Positions 35,101 to 47,373 of a DNA stretch of 64,000 nucleotides are shown one piece after another. Made by a program: the position numbers and the translations under genes. Source of the stretch: Fragum whitleyi (Eukaryota > Mollusca > Bivalvia > Cardiida > Cardiidae); the NCBI GenBank assembly GCA_948146395.1, contig OX411557.1:34326077-34390076 (forward strand). Direction: 5' to 3'. Position 1 is the stretch's first letter. Every line of letters begins with the position of its first letter. Below the pieces are notes generated by a model. That model did not search any database. It saw only the letters and a program-made list of their open reading frames with translations, and was not told where the DNA came from.

Positions 35101-36214
35101 AACGAGTTTTAAATACGTTTTTTATAGGATAAGAACCTACAGGACCATAATTTAAGAGCACAGAACACTAGCACAACGAAGCTATAGACTAGTTTCATTT
35201 TATGAAAACTATAATAAATGTAGCACAAGAAGAGCATTCTACAAGTCTTTTTGGTCAGAAATTGTATCAGTCGGATAAATTCACAATCCAAGTATTCATT
35301 TTCTTACTGTATTAAGGTATTTTCTATAAAAATACATGTATCACATTCAATGTCAGGGGAAATTCTGAAGAAAGAAAAAAGACGAAAACTAGCATAGACG
35401 CAACAATGAGAAAATATTAGAATAAAACCTTAACTCAAATCACTTTTGGTAATTTTCATAAAAAAACGCTTTGGTAATTTTCGTAGAGATAATTGTTTAA
35501 AAAAACTACACTTGGGCCGTTTTGACCGAATGCAAAATCAGAAATAGGCCCTTCTTACAGTTTTCAGAAACAGCTATTAGCCCTTTTAAACCAAACTACG
35601 GACCGTTTTTTACGGAATAACGGCCAGTTTAACTAGATACTAAAAGGAATTGTAGATCGGTAAGTAAAATAGAATTAAAACAACAGAGAATCTTATAGAA
35701 ACAGACAGGTATTAAATTTGCATTTTTTTGTACCCGAGGCATATATAATGGAAAAGAACAGACGATGGATTTTAAAAAAAGGTTAATATTTTCTTTTCCA
35801 GGCTTCAGCCCAAATTTAAATATTCTTTTTTCCTTTGATCGTGTTACTTTTACCTAATTTTGTGTGATACATAATGACTGTGTAGACTTTATTTTTAATA
35901 CACATTTCGGTTGAAATAATTCCAATCAGTGGTTCCACCATTTCCACGTGCTGTTTTTGTTTACTTAATTGGAATGTTCGGCATTGTTCGACAGCGAAAA
36001 CATTATTTAGAGGATTACTGAGTTTCAATAGGGATTAATTAATGATCTGGTAAGTTCACTTCTCATAAATTGTTGCATTCGACGCATATTTCATTGTCCC
36101 TTGTATAAATATATAGGTTGTTTGGCATTTCATTCTTAAAGCATGTGTATTTTGTGTCCAAACAGCGAACCGTTTCTTCATCGGGAATTGCACAAGGACA
36201 CAAACAGGAAACTG

Positions 36215-36273
36215 ATAAGACCCGACATAGACGATAAAAGTCAAAATGTAAAATAACGTATGTCGGGTCTTAT
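36215..36273. repeat. Perfect 15-bp stem hairpin
   Basis: ATAAGACCCGACATA (36215-36229) pairs perfectly with TATGTCGGGTCTTAT (36259-36273) across a 29-base loop. The arms are richer in G+C than their surroundings. It could be a small foldback element. Confidence 0.9.
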
Positions 36274-36739
36274 AAATAGGACTATGTGGTGACGAATTCC
36301 AGCTATGACTTTGGTTTTATTATCAACCACAGTCGGCAATTAACATTCTAATCGACGATTATTTTAATTTGAATAGAAAATATCGTTTTCCCGAAATTCA
36401 ATGCAAAAAATATGCGACAAACCTTGCCAGTTCCTTCGTTGTTTTCATTTTTGAAGTTTGCGCGACTGGTGTAGCAGTAAATTTCATCGAAACATAAAGA
36501 TCACACTATGAAGGTGTCACACCGCACACTTTGATAGAGGGGATAAGTCTATTTTGATTTCAGGGTTATAATTATACTTTTTTTAGGAGAATATTGACTA
36601 AATCTAAAGCAGACCTAAAAGTCTGAAAAGAAATATATTTTAAACAAATCCTTCTTGATATCTGTAAATAAGAAAGACTCCAGACTAAACAACACACTGG
36701 CTAAATTTTAATCTGAAAGCAATTTAATTTTTTTTTTTT

Positions 36740-36759
36740 GGGGGGGGGGGGGGGGGGGG
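36740..36759 (+). repeat. Poly-G run of 20 after a T-run
   Basis: A T-run (to 36739) switches abruptly to 20 consecutive G. It is prone to G-quadruplex formation, slippage and sequencing error. Confidence 0.95.
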
Positions 36760-37974
36760 AAATCATATGTACATTCCATTGGCAGAATTTGAGAGATGTA
36801 TGCTTGTTTTGAATGTTTTGAATTTAAATATTTTTGGTGCTTTCTTCTGTTTTGTTTTAACATTCTGAAGGACCTCACAACACAGGGTTTAAGCTCAGAT
36901 TTTCAAGATGGCACACAAAATGTTCTTAGGATAATGTCAGATACTTTATATTGTTCAAAAACAGTTTTCCAACACAGTTTTTATATCAATACTTCAAAAT
37001 CGAAAGAGAAATACATGTAAATCGTAATGTATACCGTAATTACATATATAAGAAATGTTAGTTAGTTCAGCTCTTGAATCATCAATAGGGAGAAGAACAT
37101 TATAAACTTTTGCTTTCGTTCTCATCCTTTTTGCTTGATTAACAATTATTTGTGTGAAACTAATATGAATATTATCATGTTCAAATTCATGCAAATAAAA
37201 TATGTTTAAACCAAATATGCGAATTTTTAGCTAAATGGTTTAGGAGTCTAAGATTTGTCTTTAATTTCCATGTAAAATCCTGGATAATACAACACAGGGC
37301 TAAAATTAAAGTTAACAAAACAAAAATTCGATTTTTTCAATTTCAAGAAAACAGAACAATTTTTCGGGTCTCCATGTTTGGTCTTCATTTAATGTCTTCT
37401 TATCACTATAAAGCTTTATTTTTCTTCTTAAAATTTGATATACTGATAACAATCGACCATTTTCCAACATTCTTATAATCAAATTTCATTTTTTCCTGAA
37501 ATAATAGTATAAAAAAGTTTTGTCACTTAGCAAACTTTGAGAAGTATAGATTAAAATACCACCAAATTCCCTAGCAGAGAAATATGTCACTCAATTTTTG
37601 CTGTATTTACGCAGAAAGGGACAATGAAAAAGTGTTCAAATTACAATATACATTACTAAGTATAGAAAAAAAAATTCACAAAAGCTAATTTCTGAGACAT
37701 GCAAAAAAAATTACGTTAATCTTTTAGAAGCGACACCTACAAAGGCATTCCTCAAAACTCAGCTGATTCGGTAACCTACATCTTAGTACCTACACGACCC
37801 TTGATAGACTCGCCCAAATATGGGTCAAATGATTTGCATTTTTAAAATAAGCGTTCAAATTTTTTTTTCGCAAATAAATAAATTTCAAGAAAAAACTACA
37901 ACTGTTGCTGAGCAGACTTATACTCCCACAAGCAATTTGTCAAAATGTAAGTGCTGTTAGTGCAGGATGTGTTT

Positions 37975-38700
37975 GTAACAAATATTGAGGCCATATGCAG
38001 AATTTGCTTGAAGTTTCATGATTGTAGGTCACTTGGTTCTTGAGTTAGAGTCCAGAAACAAAAATTGAACAAAATTTGACAATGACCTTGACCTTTGACC
38101 CCAAAACAATAGGGCACTTCCTTGAGTAATAAGCAGAATTTGCATAAAGTTTCATAATTGTAGGTCGCTTGGTTCTTGAGTTAGAGTCTGGAAACGAAAA
38201 TTGAACAAAAATTTACTGTGACCTTGACCTTTGACCTGTGTGACCCAAAAACAGTAGGGCACTTCTTGGGTCATAAGGAACATTTGCATAAAGATTCATG
38301 ATTGTAGGTTGCTTGGTTCTTAAGTTTGAGTCTGGGAGCGAAAATTGAACAAAAATTTACTGTGACCTTGACCTTTGACATATGTGACCAAAAAACAGCA
38401 GGGCACTTTCTTGGGTCATAAGGAACATTTGAATATTCATGATTGTAGGTTGCTTGGTTTTTAAGTTAGAGTCTGGAAAGGAAAATTAAACAAAGGCTGA
38501 ATATGACCTTAACATATGTGAAACAATAGGGCATCTCCTTGGGTCATAAGCAGCATCTGTACAAAGTTTCGTGATTCTAGGTCACTTGGTTTTTGAGTTA
38601 GAGTCAGGAAACGAAAAGGTCTACGGACGGATGGATGGATGGAGGGATGGACAGACAGACAGACATGGTGAAACCAATATACCCCCCTCTGATAAGCTGA
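37975..38700 (+). mobile_element. M-type minisatellite with TGACCTTGACC motifs
   Basis: Five ~137-142-bp monomers (gattgtaggtcacttggttc at about 38021, 38157, 38300, 38441 and 38572) end in a GGAT/ACAG microsatellite (38627-38665) and atacccccctctgataag. The layout of monomers, microsatellite and C-rich 3' end resembles the other families, but a clear 5' AACAAGA start and 3' TAAAAA were not found, so the limits are approximate. Three monomers carry TGACCTTGACCTTTGAC (38083, 38219, 38363). Confidence 0.7.
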
Positions 38701-39096
38701 TTAGTATTAAGCTGATAAGTGTCTATGAACAGGAAATGTCACAACATTCTCCAAGTGGCTCTAGAAACGAATTTCCCTACAAACTGTCTCAAAAAGTTTC
38801 TAAAATTTAGGCATTTGAAATGTACCGGTGCTACTATAAGGTAGGGCGCTATTATTAGAGGAAAAACATTTTGTTATTATAATTGTTTAAGCTTTTGCTT
38901 GACTTATATGATTTAAATAAACCCTAAATTGAGAAAGCCTCAATACCTGTGTGAAAAATATTTCAATTTCGTTGTGCTAAATACTTCATTATCAGTATTA
39001 AAAGTTGCTTTGAAGTTTTCTTTATACAGTGTATTATGTTAAAATCAATTCATCCCCTTTAGATACCTTATCTTTTATTTTGTTTATCTCTTGACA
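38701..39096. other. Unassigned sequence
   Basis: AT-rich, with nothing recognisable. Confidence 0.4.
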
Positions 39097-39725
39097 AACT
39101 AGAAAGCCATGAATGGCTTGAGTTGCTCAACAGGCTTGAAATTCTTGTGATAGCACATCAAAGTTTTGACTAAGGTTTTTAGATATTTTGGGTTCTACTG
39201 ATGTTGAAAATGATTTTCAAAGTTTCCACTATATAACATATAGAGAAATGACCTCCACCCGTAAAGACATATTTTTCATCCAATCACAATAATTTTTGGT
39301 AGACTGATATGGGGTCACCCTAGGATCATACCAATGAAGTTTGATTGATATCCGTCAGTTACATTCTTAGGAAATGATTTTAATAGTTTCCACTATAAAA
39401 CATATTAAGAAATGACCTCCACCCATAAAATGCACATTTTTCATCTGATCACAATAATTTTTGGTAGACTGATAAAGGGTCAACCAAGGATCATTCCAGT
39501 GAAACTTGGTTGATATCCATCAATTAGTATCTGAGAAAATGATTTTCAAGGTTTCCACTATATAACAATGTAGAGAAATGACCTCCTCCCATAAAATGCA
39601 AATATTTCATCTGATCACGATAATTTTTAATAGACTGATAAAGCATCAATTAAGGATCATTCCAGTTAAATTTGGTTGATATCCATCTGTTACATTCTGA
39701 GAAAATCGGCAAGTGGAGCTAAAAA
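39097..39725 (+). mobile_element. C-type element, copy 4, internally deleted
   Basis: The 5' end is intact (AACTAGA, AAGCCAT/ATGGCTT), with about three monomers. It then jumps from gagaaaatcggc directly to AAGTGGAGCTAAAAA. The microsatellite and most of the 3' stem-loop are missing. Confidence 0.85.
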
Positions 39726-39822
39726 TTAAGTACATTGTATGTCATATACAAAGTTTACTCATAACTTATTACTTCTCTTTAAACATAGTTTGGTTTGAAC
39801 ACATTGCTCAGAAGATAAAGGT

Positions 39823-40089
39823 AACAAGAGGACCAAGATGGTCCTAGATCGCTCACCTGAGTCTCTATGACCCCTGGGACATCACATTAATTAGATAGGC
39901 AGATGTCAAAAAGATGATTGCCTAAGATCAATACCATGGAACGTTTTCAGCGAAGAGCAAGACAGATATGCCTTTTTGCTCTTTGATTCTATGTAAAAAG
40001 GGATGCACCCAGGTGGACCCCAAAAGTGACCCCAGGGTCTTGATATGAACAAACTTGGAAGAGGTCCATAAGATGATGCTACATTCTAA
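39823..40089 (+). mobile_element. A-type element, 5' fragment
   Basis: AACAAGAG, GGACC/GGTCC hairpin, ATCGCTCACCTGAG and one and a half monomers. It is cut at gatgatgctacattcta by the start of the F-type element. The missing 3' part does not reappear after that element's end at 52091. Confidence 0.8.
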
Positions 40090-40434
40090 AACAAGAGGAC
40101 CCTGAGGGCCCTAAATCGCTCACCTGATATTTCAAGTAAATTATCATTAAGACTCCATTTCCTATGATATGGCATGAACCTTCCCATTTTCAACAGAGTT
40201 CATTCTTGTGACCTTGCAAACATTTTGATCAATTTTCATGAAGATTGGACTATATTTGTGGCGTTTGGAGCTCTTACGAGAAAATTGTCATTAAGGCCCC
40301 TTTTCCCGTGATATGGCACGTATACTTCCAATTTTCAAATGAGTTCATCCTCATGACCCAACAAACATTCTGACAAAGTTTCATGATGATTGGACCATAT
40401 TTGTGGCTTCTAGAGAGTAAACAAAACAAGAGGG

Positions 40435-42134
40435 CCGTTGGCCCTGGGTCGCTCACCTGAGAAAAAAGCTTCATTACCTAGGTATGTCCATGCAACCACA
40501 GAAAAAGAGATTTTCACTTATTCAATCAGATAACATTTTAAATAATCCTCCCCCCCCCTCTGCTCCTCCCCTGGTCATTATTTATTTAAGCTTTTTTCAT
40601 AAAAGGTCTGTGATCAGCTAATCTATGGCAGATATACAGGCTGAGTCTGAGACTTTCAAAGTTTTCTTTAATGAGTTGATCAATCCATGTCAAATATAAA
40701 GGCTGTAGGGATTCAAAATTCTCAACAAAGCACTCCCCCTCCCCCAAGATGCTCTGCACCTGGTGAATCTACAGTCATGATTTTAGCTAATTCAATTAAT
40801 GTCCATATGCTGATCATTCATACCAATATTCAAGTCTGTAGGGCTCCTGGTTCATTAGAAGAAGTTTAAAGATTTCAAAAATGATCCAAAGTACTACCCC
40901 CTCCCCAAGACACTCAGCACCTGGTGACCCTACAGTCATGATTTTAGCTACTTTTATTAATGTCAATATATTGATCACCCATTACAATTTTCAAGTCTGT
41001 AGGGTTCCTGATCCAGGAGAAGAATAAGGTTAAAGATTTCAAAATTGATCCAAAGTACTACCCCCTCCCCCCTAATGCTCCGCATCTGGTGGCCCTACAT
41101 TCATGCTTTTAGCTATTTTATTTAAGATCCATATGCTTATCATCCATGCCAATATTGAAGTCTGTAGGGCTCCTGGTTCAATAGAAGATGAAGGTTAAAG
41201 TTACAAAATTTTCACAAAAGTACTACCCTCTCCCCCCTGGTGCTCCGCCCCTGGTGGCATTACAGTCATGATTTTAGCTATTTTTTATTAACGTCTATGA
41301 GCTGATCCTCCATGCCAATTTTCAAGTCTGTAGGGCTTGTGGTTCAGAAGAAGAAGAAGGTTAAAGATTACAAAATTTTCACAAAAGTACTACCCTCTCC
41401 CCCCTGGTGCTCCGCACCTGGTGAATCTACAGTCATGGTTCTAGCTATTTTTATAAAGGTCCATATGCTGATCATCCATGCCAATATTCAAATCTGTCAG
41501 GCTCCTAGTTCATCAGAAGAAGAAGGTTAAAGATTACAAAATTTTCACAAAAGTACTACCCCCTCCCCCCTGGTGCTCTGCACCTGGCAGCCCAACAGAT
41601 ATGGTTTTAGCTATTTTTATTCAGGTCTATGAGCTGATCATCCATGCCAATTTTCAAGACTGTAGGGCTCCTGGTTCCAAAGAAGAAGAAGATTAAAGAT
41701 TACAAAATTTACCCAAAGTACTACCCCCTCCCCCCTGGTGCTCCGCACCTGGTGGCCCAAAAGATATGATTTTAGCTATTTTAATTCAGGTCTATGAACT
41801 GATCATCCATGCCAAGTTTTAAGTCTGTAGGACTACTGGTTGAGAAGAAGAAGAATTTTAAAGATTTTCTTAAAATTTCACTGTTTGTTGCCATAGCAAC
41901 CAGAGTTTTTCATGGATTTCAATTCTTTTAGCTATTTTTGAAGGGGACCACCTAAGCAACATTTCTGTAAAATTTGGTGTAAATTGGCCAAGTAGTTTAG
42001 GAGGAGATGTCGTTTAAAGAAATTGTTGACGGACGCCGGACGACGACTGACGACCGACGACCGACGGACGGACGCCGGATGAAAGGTGATCACAATAGCT
42101 CACATGAGCACTACGTGCTCAGGTGAGCTAAAAA
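40435..42134 (+). mobile_element. D-type element, copy 3 (insert in F)
   Basis: AACAAG, hairpin AGGGCC-GTT-GGCCCT, TCGCTCACCTGAG. About seven monomers with C-rich tracts (ctaccccctcccccc) follow, then a GACGCCGGACGACGAC tract, GAGCAC-TAC-GTGCTC stem-loop and AGGTGAGCTAAAAA. The host F sequence resumes at ttgtcattaag. Confidence 0.87.
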
Positions 42135-44388
42135 TTGTCATTAAGACGCCTTTTGCTGTGATATGGCACCGATCCTTCCCATTTTTTATAGACTTCATTC
42201 TCATGACCTAACAAACATTCTGACCAAGTTTCATGAAGATTGGACCATATTTGTGGCTTCTAGAGTGAAAACAAGAAATTTGTCATTAAGGCCCCTTTTC
42301 CTGTGATATGGCACGGATCCTTTCCATTTGAGCAATTTTCATAAGGGACCACCCAAGGAATATTTCCGCAAAGTTTGGTTGATTTTGACCCATAAGTTTA
42401 GGAGGAGATGTCCTTTAAAGATATTGTTGACAAAATTGTCATTAAGGCCACTTTTTCCGTGATATGGCACGGATCCTTCCCATTTTCAATAGACTTCATC
42501 CTCATGACCTAACAAACATTCTGACCAAGTTTCATGAAGATTGGACCATATTTGTGGCTTCTAGAGTGAAAACAAGAAATTTGTCATTAAGGCCCCTTTT
42601 CCCGTGATATGGCACGGATCCTTTCGATTTGAGCAATTTTCATAAGGGACCACCCAAGGAATATTTCTGCATAGTTTGGTTGATTTTGACCCATAAGTTT
42701 AGGAGGAGATGTCATTTAAAGATATTGTTGACAAAATTGTCATTAAGGCGCCTTTTTCTGTGAAATGGCACGGATCCTTTCCATTTTCAATAGACTTCAT
42801 CCTCATGACCTAACAATCATTCTGACCAAGTTTCATGAAAATTGGACCATATTTGTGGCTTCTAGAGTGAAAACAAGAAATTCGTCATAAAGGCCCCTTT
42901 TCCCGTGATATGGCACAGATCCTTTCCATTTGAGCAATTTTCTTAAGGGACCACCCAAGGAATATTTCTGCCAAGTTTGGTTGATTTTGACCCATAAGTT
43001 TAGGAGGAGATGTCGTTTAAAGATATTGTTGACAAAATTGTCATTAAGGCGCCTTTTTCTGTGAAATGGCACGGATCCTTCCCTTTTTCAATAGACTTCA
43101 TCCTCATGACCTAACAATTATTCTGACCAAGTTTCATGAAGATTGGACCATATTTGTGGCTTCTAGAGTCTAAACAAGAAATTTGTCATTAAGGCCCCTT
43201 TTCCCGTGATTTGGCACAGATCCGTTCCATTTGAGCAATTTTCATAAGGGACCACCCAAGGAATATTTCTGCCAAGTTTGGTTGATTTTGACCCATAAGT
43301 TTAGGAGGAGATGTCGTTTAAAGATATTGTTGACAAAATTGTCATTAAGGCGCCTTTTTCTGTGAAATGGCACGGATCCTTCCAATTTTCAAAAGACTTC
43401 ATCCTCATGACCTAACAAACATTCTGACCAAGTTTCATGAAGATTGGACCATATTTGTGGCTTCTAGAGTGAAAACAAGAAATTTGTCATTAAGGCCCCT
43501 TTTCCCGTGATATGGCACAGATCCCTTCCATTTGAGCAATTTTCATAAGGGACCACCCAAGGAATATTTCTGCCAAGTTTGGTTGATTTTGACCCATAAG
43601 TTTAGGAGGAGATGTCCTTTAAAGATATTTTTGACAAAATTGTCATTAAGGCGCCTTTTTCTGTGAAATGGCACGGATCCTTCCCATTTTCAATAGACTT
43701 CATCCTCATGACCTAACAAACATTCTGACCAAGTTTCATGAAAATTGGACCATATTTGTGGCTTCTAGAGTGAAAACAAGAAATTTGTCATAAAGGCCCC
43801 TTTTCCCGTGATATGGCACAGATCCTTTCCATTTGAGCAATTTTCATAAGGGACCACCCAAGGAATATTTCTGCCAAGTTTGGTTGATTTTGACCCGTAA
43901 GTTTAGGAGGAGATGTCGTTTAAAGATATTGTTGACAAAATTGTCATTAAGGCGCCTTTTTCTGTGAAATGGCACGGATCCTTCCCTTTTTCAATAGACT
44001 TCATCCTCATGACCTAACAATTATTCTGACCAAGTTTCATGAAGATTGGACCATATTTGTGGCTTCTTAGAGAGTCTAAACAAGAAATTTGTCATTAAGG
44101 CCCCTTTTCCCGTGATTTGGCACAGATCCGTTCCATTTGAGCAATTTTCATAAGGGACCACCCAAGGAATATTTCTGCCAAGTTTGGTTGATTTTGACCC
44201 ATAAGTTTAGGAGGAGATGTCGTTTAAAGATATTGTTGACAAAATTGTCATTAAGGCGCCTTTTTCTGTGAAATGGCACGGATCCTTCCCATTTTCAAAA
44301 GACTTCATCCTCATGACCTAACAAACATTCTGACCAAGTTTCATGAAGATTGGACCATATTTGTGGCTTCTAGAGTGAAAACAAGAAA
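42135..44388 (+). repeat. 301-bp tandem array, left part
   Basis: ttgacaaaattgtcattaag recurs at about 42427, 42728, 43029, 43329, 43632, 43932 and 44235. Each 301-bp unit is a dimer of two diverged ~150-bp halves (one with atagacttcatcctcatgac, one with gagcaattttcataagggac). Variants such as acaattattctgacc repeat every third unit (~903 bp). Confidence 0.9.
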
Positions 44389-45749
44389 GGAGGTGTTCCA
44401 AAAGTGCCCACGCACAGATTTTCATGAAACTTTGCAAAAACATACTACACATTAAATGTACCACAGAACAAACTTTCATTTGTCAATATCTCAAAAAGGG
44501 GTCAAATTACAGCAACTTGTCTTAATCCATGTTGAGGTAAGTGGGTGGGGTAATTTAATATGCTATAATTTCTTTATACTTATCAATTTTTGAATTGTTT
44601 TTTATGTACTGTAAAGTTTATAGTAATTATAAAGATAATGTATATATAAATGGCAAATTTTACGTTGTTTGACGAATTTCTATACTCTTGAATATAAAAA
44701 TTGCATATTTTTTTAAAAAAAATTGAGGTGAATATAAATTTTGAGCGCATTGATTAGTACCTTCTGATGCTAGTCCAGTTAAGTTACTCTTCAAAAAATA
44801 AGCTCTACTATCCTTCTTTCTTGTGTAAAAATTTAAAGAAGATTGAAAACCGGTAACATTATTTTTTATGCTTATAAATACATATCTTTAGTTTCAAAAT
44901 TCATCAAAAATTTTGTATTATGTCCTGAAATAGACATTATTTAAATGTCTATGAATTAATCTTTATACAAATTTGCAAAGAATAAATAGTCAAGGCATCT
45001 ACTGCATAACACTTTTTTTTATCACTAAACCCGGTCAAGATACAGCTCTTGCTTTACCCAAATGTTAAAAAAGTGGGTGGGGTAAGATGAAAAATATAAT
45101 TAACTTAATTTCCTTTAATCCTTGCAAAAATTTCAATAGTATCTTACAGTAAGTTTTACAGAATTTGTTTCTTATTTGCCTGAGTTGAAAAGAATAAGAA
45201 AAATATTGTGTGCTAATGACTGGCTATCTTATATCTATCTGTCTGTCTGTCTCTTAGATATTTGCCTATCTGTCTGCACATCATAAAAAATGATATTTGC
45301 CAATTCTTCAATCCTTTTCTAGATAAACTACTCATATGTGACATCATAATGAATCAAATCACTTGAGATCTGAAATCTCTGAGGTCAAGGTCATCTGTGT
45401 TTAGGTAAGTGGATGGGGTAGTTTAATATGCTATAATTTCTTTATACTTATCAATTTATGCATTGCATATGCATATTTTTCATGTACTGTCAAGCCTATA
45501 AAAGTGATTAAGATAATGAATATATAAAATGAAAAGTCCTATGTTGTTTAATAATTTTTACACACTCAAAAATAAAAATTGCTTAAAAGTATGTATGTAT
45601 ACTCATTCAACTTCTATATCCAATTTCACCTAAAAGGTTAAACTTAGCAAAAATACAAAAACATGCGAGCCTATTCAAGATATACAATGTTTATTTTTGG
45701 TTGGATATATGATCTCAGATTAACACATCCAGTAACTTGATTGGCAGGG

Positions 45750-46164
45750 ATGTTCCTTGGGTCAAGCTGTACCAAAGTTGTTCAAATAAATGAAATCCAC
45801 CCTTAACTTTCCCTTTACCCTTAACAAAAAGGATGAACATATGAAAATCTTTAAAAATCTTCTTCTCTGAAACAAGAAGGTAGAAAGCTTTCATACTTGG
45901 TATGTAGCATCGTCTAGCGGACCTCTACCAAGTTTGTTCCTATCAAGACCCTGGGGTCATATTTGGGCTTTGGTGCAACCCTTTTGGAATAGAATCAAAG
46001 AGCAAAAAGGCATATCTGTTTTGCTCTTGGCTGAAAACAGTTCATTGTATTGATCTTATGTAGAAAGTGTCATGTTGTTGACATCTGCCTATTTAATTCA
46101 TGTGATGTCCCAGGGGTCAAATAGACTCAGGTGAGCGATCTAGGACCATCATGGTCCTCTTGTT
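45750..46164 (-). mobile_element. A-type element, reversed, 3'-truncated
   Basis: Read on the minus strand it starts AACAAGAG, GGACC-ATGAT-GGTCC, ATCGCTCACCTGAG at 46164. It continues into A monomers (gggtcttgat, aacaaacttggtagagg) and fades at about 45750 in the terminal domain before the 3' hairpin. Confidence 0.8.
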
Positions 46165-46829
46165 TTTAAGATGCAATATTCCTTTCAGGGTTTATGAAAG
46201 ATTTTCATAATATGTTTATGCATAACCTTATGATATCATCGACCTAGCCAAGTATAAGTATCGTGGCCATTTATGCAAAAAAAAGTATAAACAAATTATT
46301 ATAACAATAAATTGTGGGTTTTTTTTTATTTGAATGGCAACGGAAAAGGGGCCGGTAATATCCTCAAGGGTACATATTTGAGATTTTGCTGTTGTTTTGC
46401 ACCACTCTTTGTCGGTCTGTTCATCTAATGAGGAGAAGTACAGTTCACAAGAACCGTAACTCTAGTCATCATATTTTTTTAGATATTGTCCTTTGTTAAT
46501 TGACAAGAAATAGGTCATTGGCCTGCTCTTATGGGGGCATAATTGTTTTTAACAAATCTTTTGTTTCTTTTAGGTTTAATGTCCTAATTCTGTCCCAAAT
46601 GTCTAAAAGAATTACCATAAACTATTTGGTTGAATTTGATTAAATAAACACAATTCTAGATCAGAAAGAAACAGAAAAAATATGTCATTTGTCGCAACTC
46701 GAGTTCAAAGCTTAATGTCTTACTTTCACTAAATTGGCTACACAATATCTCTTAAACTTTTTAGTTTAATTATAAATGTAATATTTAGATATAATTTAAC
46801 GTAATAGGGAACTGTATCGTTTCTTGATT
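46165..46829. other. Interior of T2, unassigned
   Basis: AT-rich sequence, no frame or motif recognised. Confidence 0.35.
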
Positions 46830-47373
46830 TCTAGCTCACCAGAGCACACCATTCCCGACGGGAGGTTTTAGGATCCCTAGTCCGTCGCAGGTTGTGTATC
46901 ATGTGGCTTCCGTCTTTCAAATTTCTTAAAACTTCTTCTCCTCCTTAACCATCAAGGCAATTTCGATGACACTTTGCCAGAACTTTCCTTGGGTAACCCT
47001 TCTCAAAGATTGTTCGCGAAATTCGGATTAGCCCATAAATATGACCATGGCTTTTTGTCACTATTAAATTCTTGAACAACATTTCCTCCTGAACCATCAA
47101 GCCAATTTCAGTGCAACTTTTCCAGAATATTCCTTTGGAAACCCATTGCAAACATTGTTCTTGAAATTGGCATGAAAATCTGTTTGACTTGGCGGATGAA
47201 AAAAAAATCATCTTTTAAACCAATATACCAATTTCAATAATTTCCAAGCTGACCCTTTTCATTGAATTACATCTCAACAACTAGGCTAATTTCTACGAAT
47301 CTTTGCCAGAATGTCACTTCAGTGACCAGTAAAACTCAGGTGAGTGATTTAGTTTCATTCTTTCCCCCTTGTT
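46830..47373 (-). mobile_element. K-type element, reversed, degenerate
   Basis: In minus sense it begins AACAAGGGGGAAAG followed by ACTCACCTGAG. It carries three diverged ~140-bp monomers (aaattgg/aaatcgcc, tgatggttnaggagg) and ends GTGTGCTCTGGTGAGCTAG. The 5' CTCACCTGAG and 3' CTCTGGTGAG boxes are nearly complementary. It is old and lacks a TAAAAA end. An 88-codon frame in it is not a gene. Confidence 0.6.

Larger units (their letters stand above)
32148..37974. other. 5.8 kb without a gene or repeat I can name
   Basis: This is the longest stretch not built of the window's repeat families, so it may be ordinary intergenic or intronic DNA. All open frames are under 90 codons, with no shared motif or splice-consistent exon. 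Local features are listed separately: a hairpin at 36215 and a G20 run at 36740. Two diverged, partly inverted phrases (acaaaattgtgtggtgcc at 34054 and gtgtggcaattttgtgatgc at 34310) hint at an old repeat. Confidence 0.45.
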
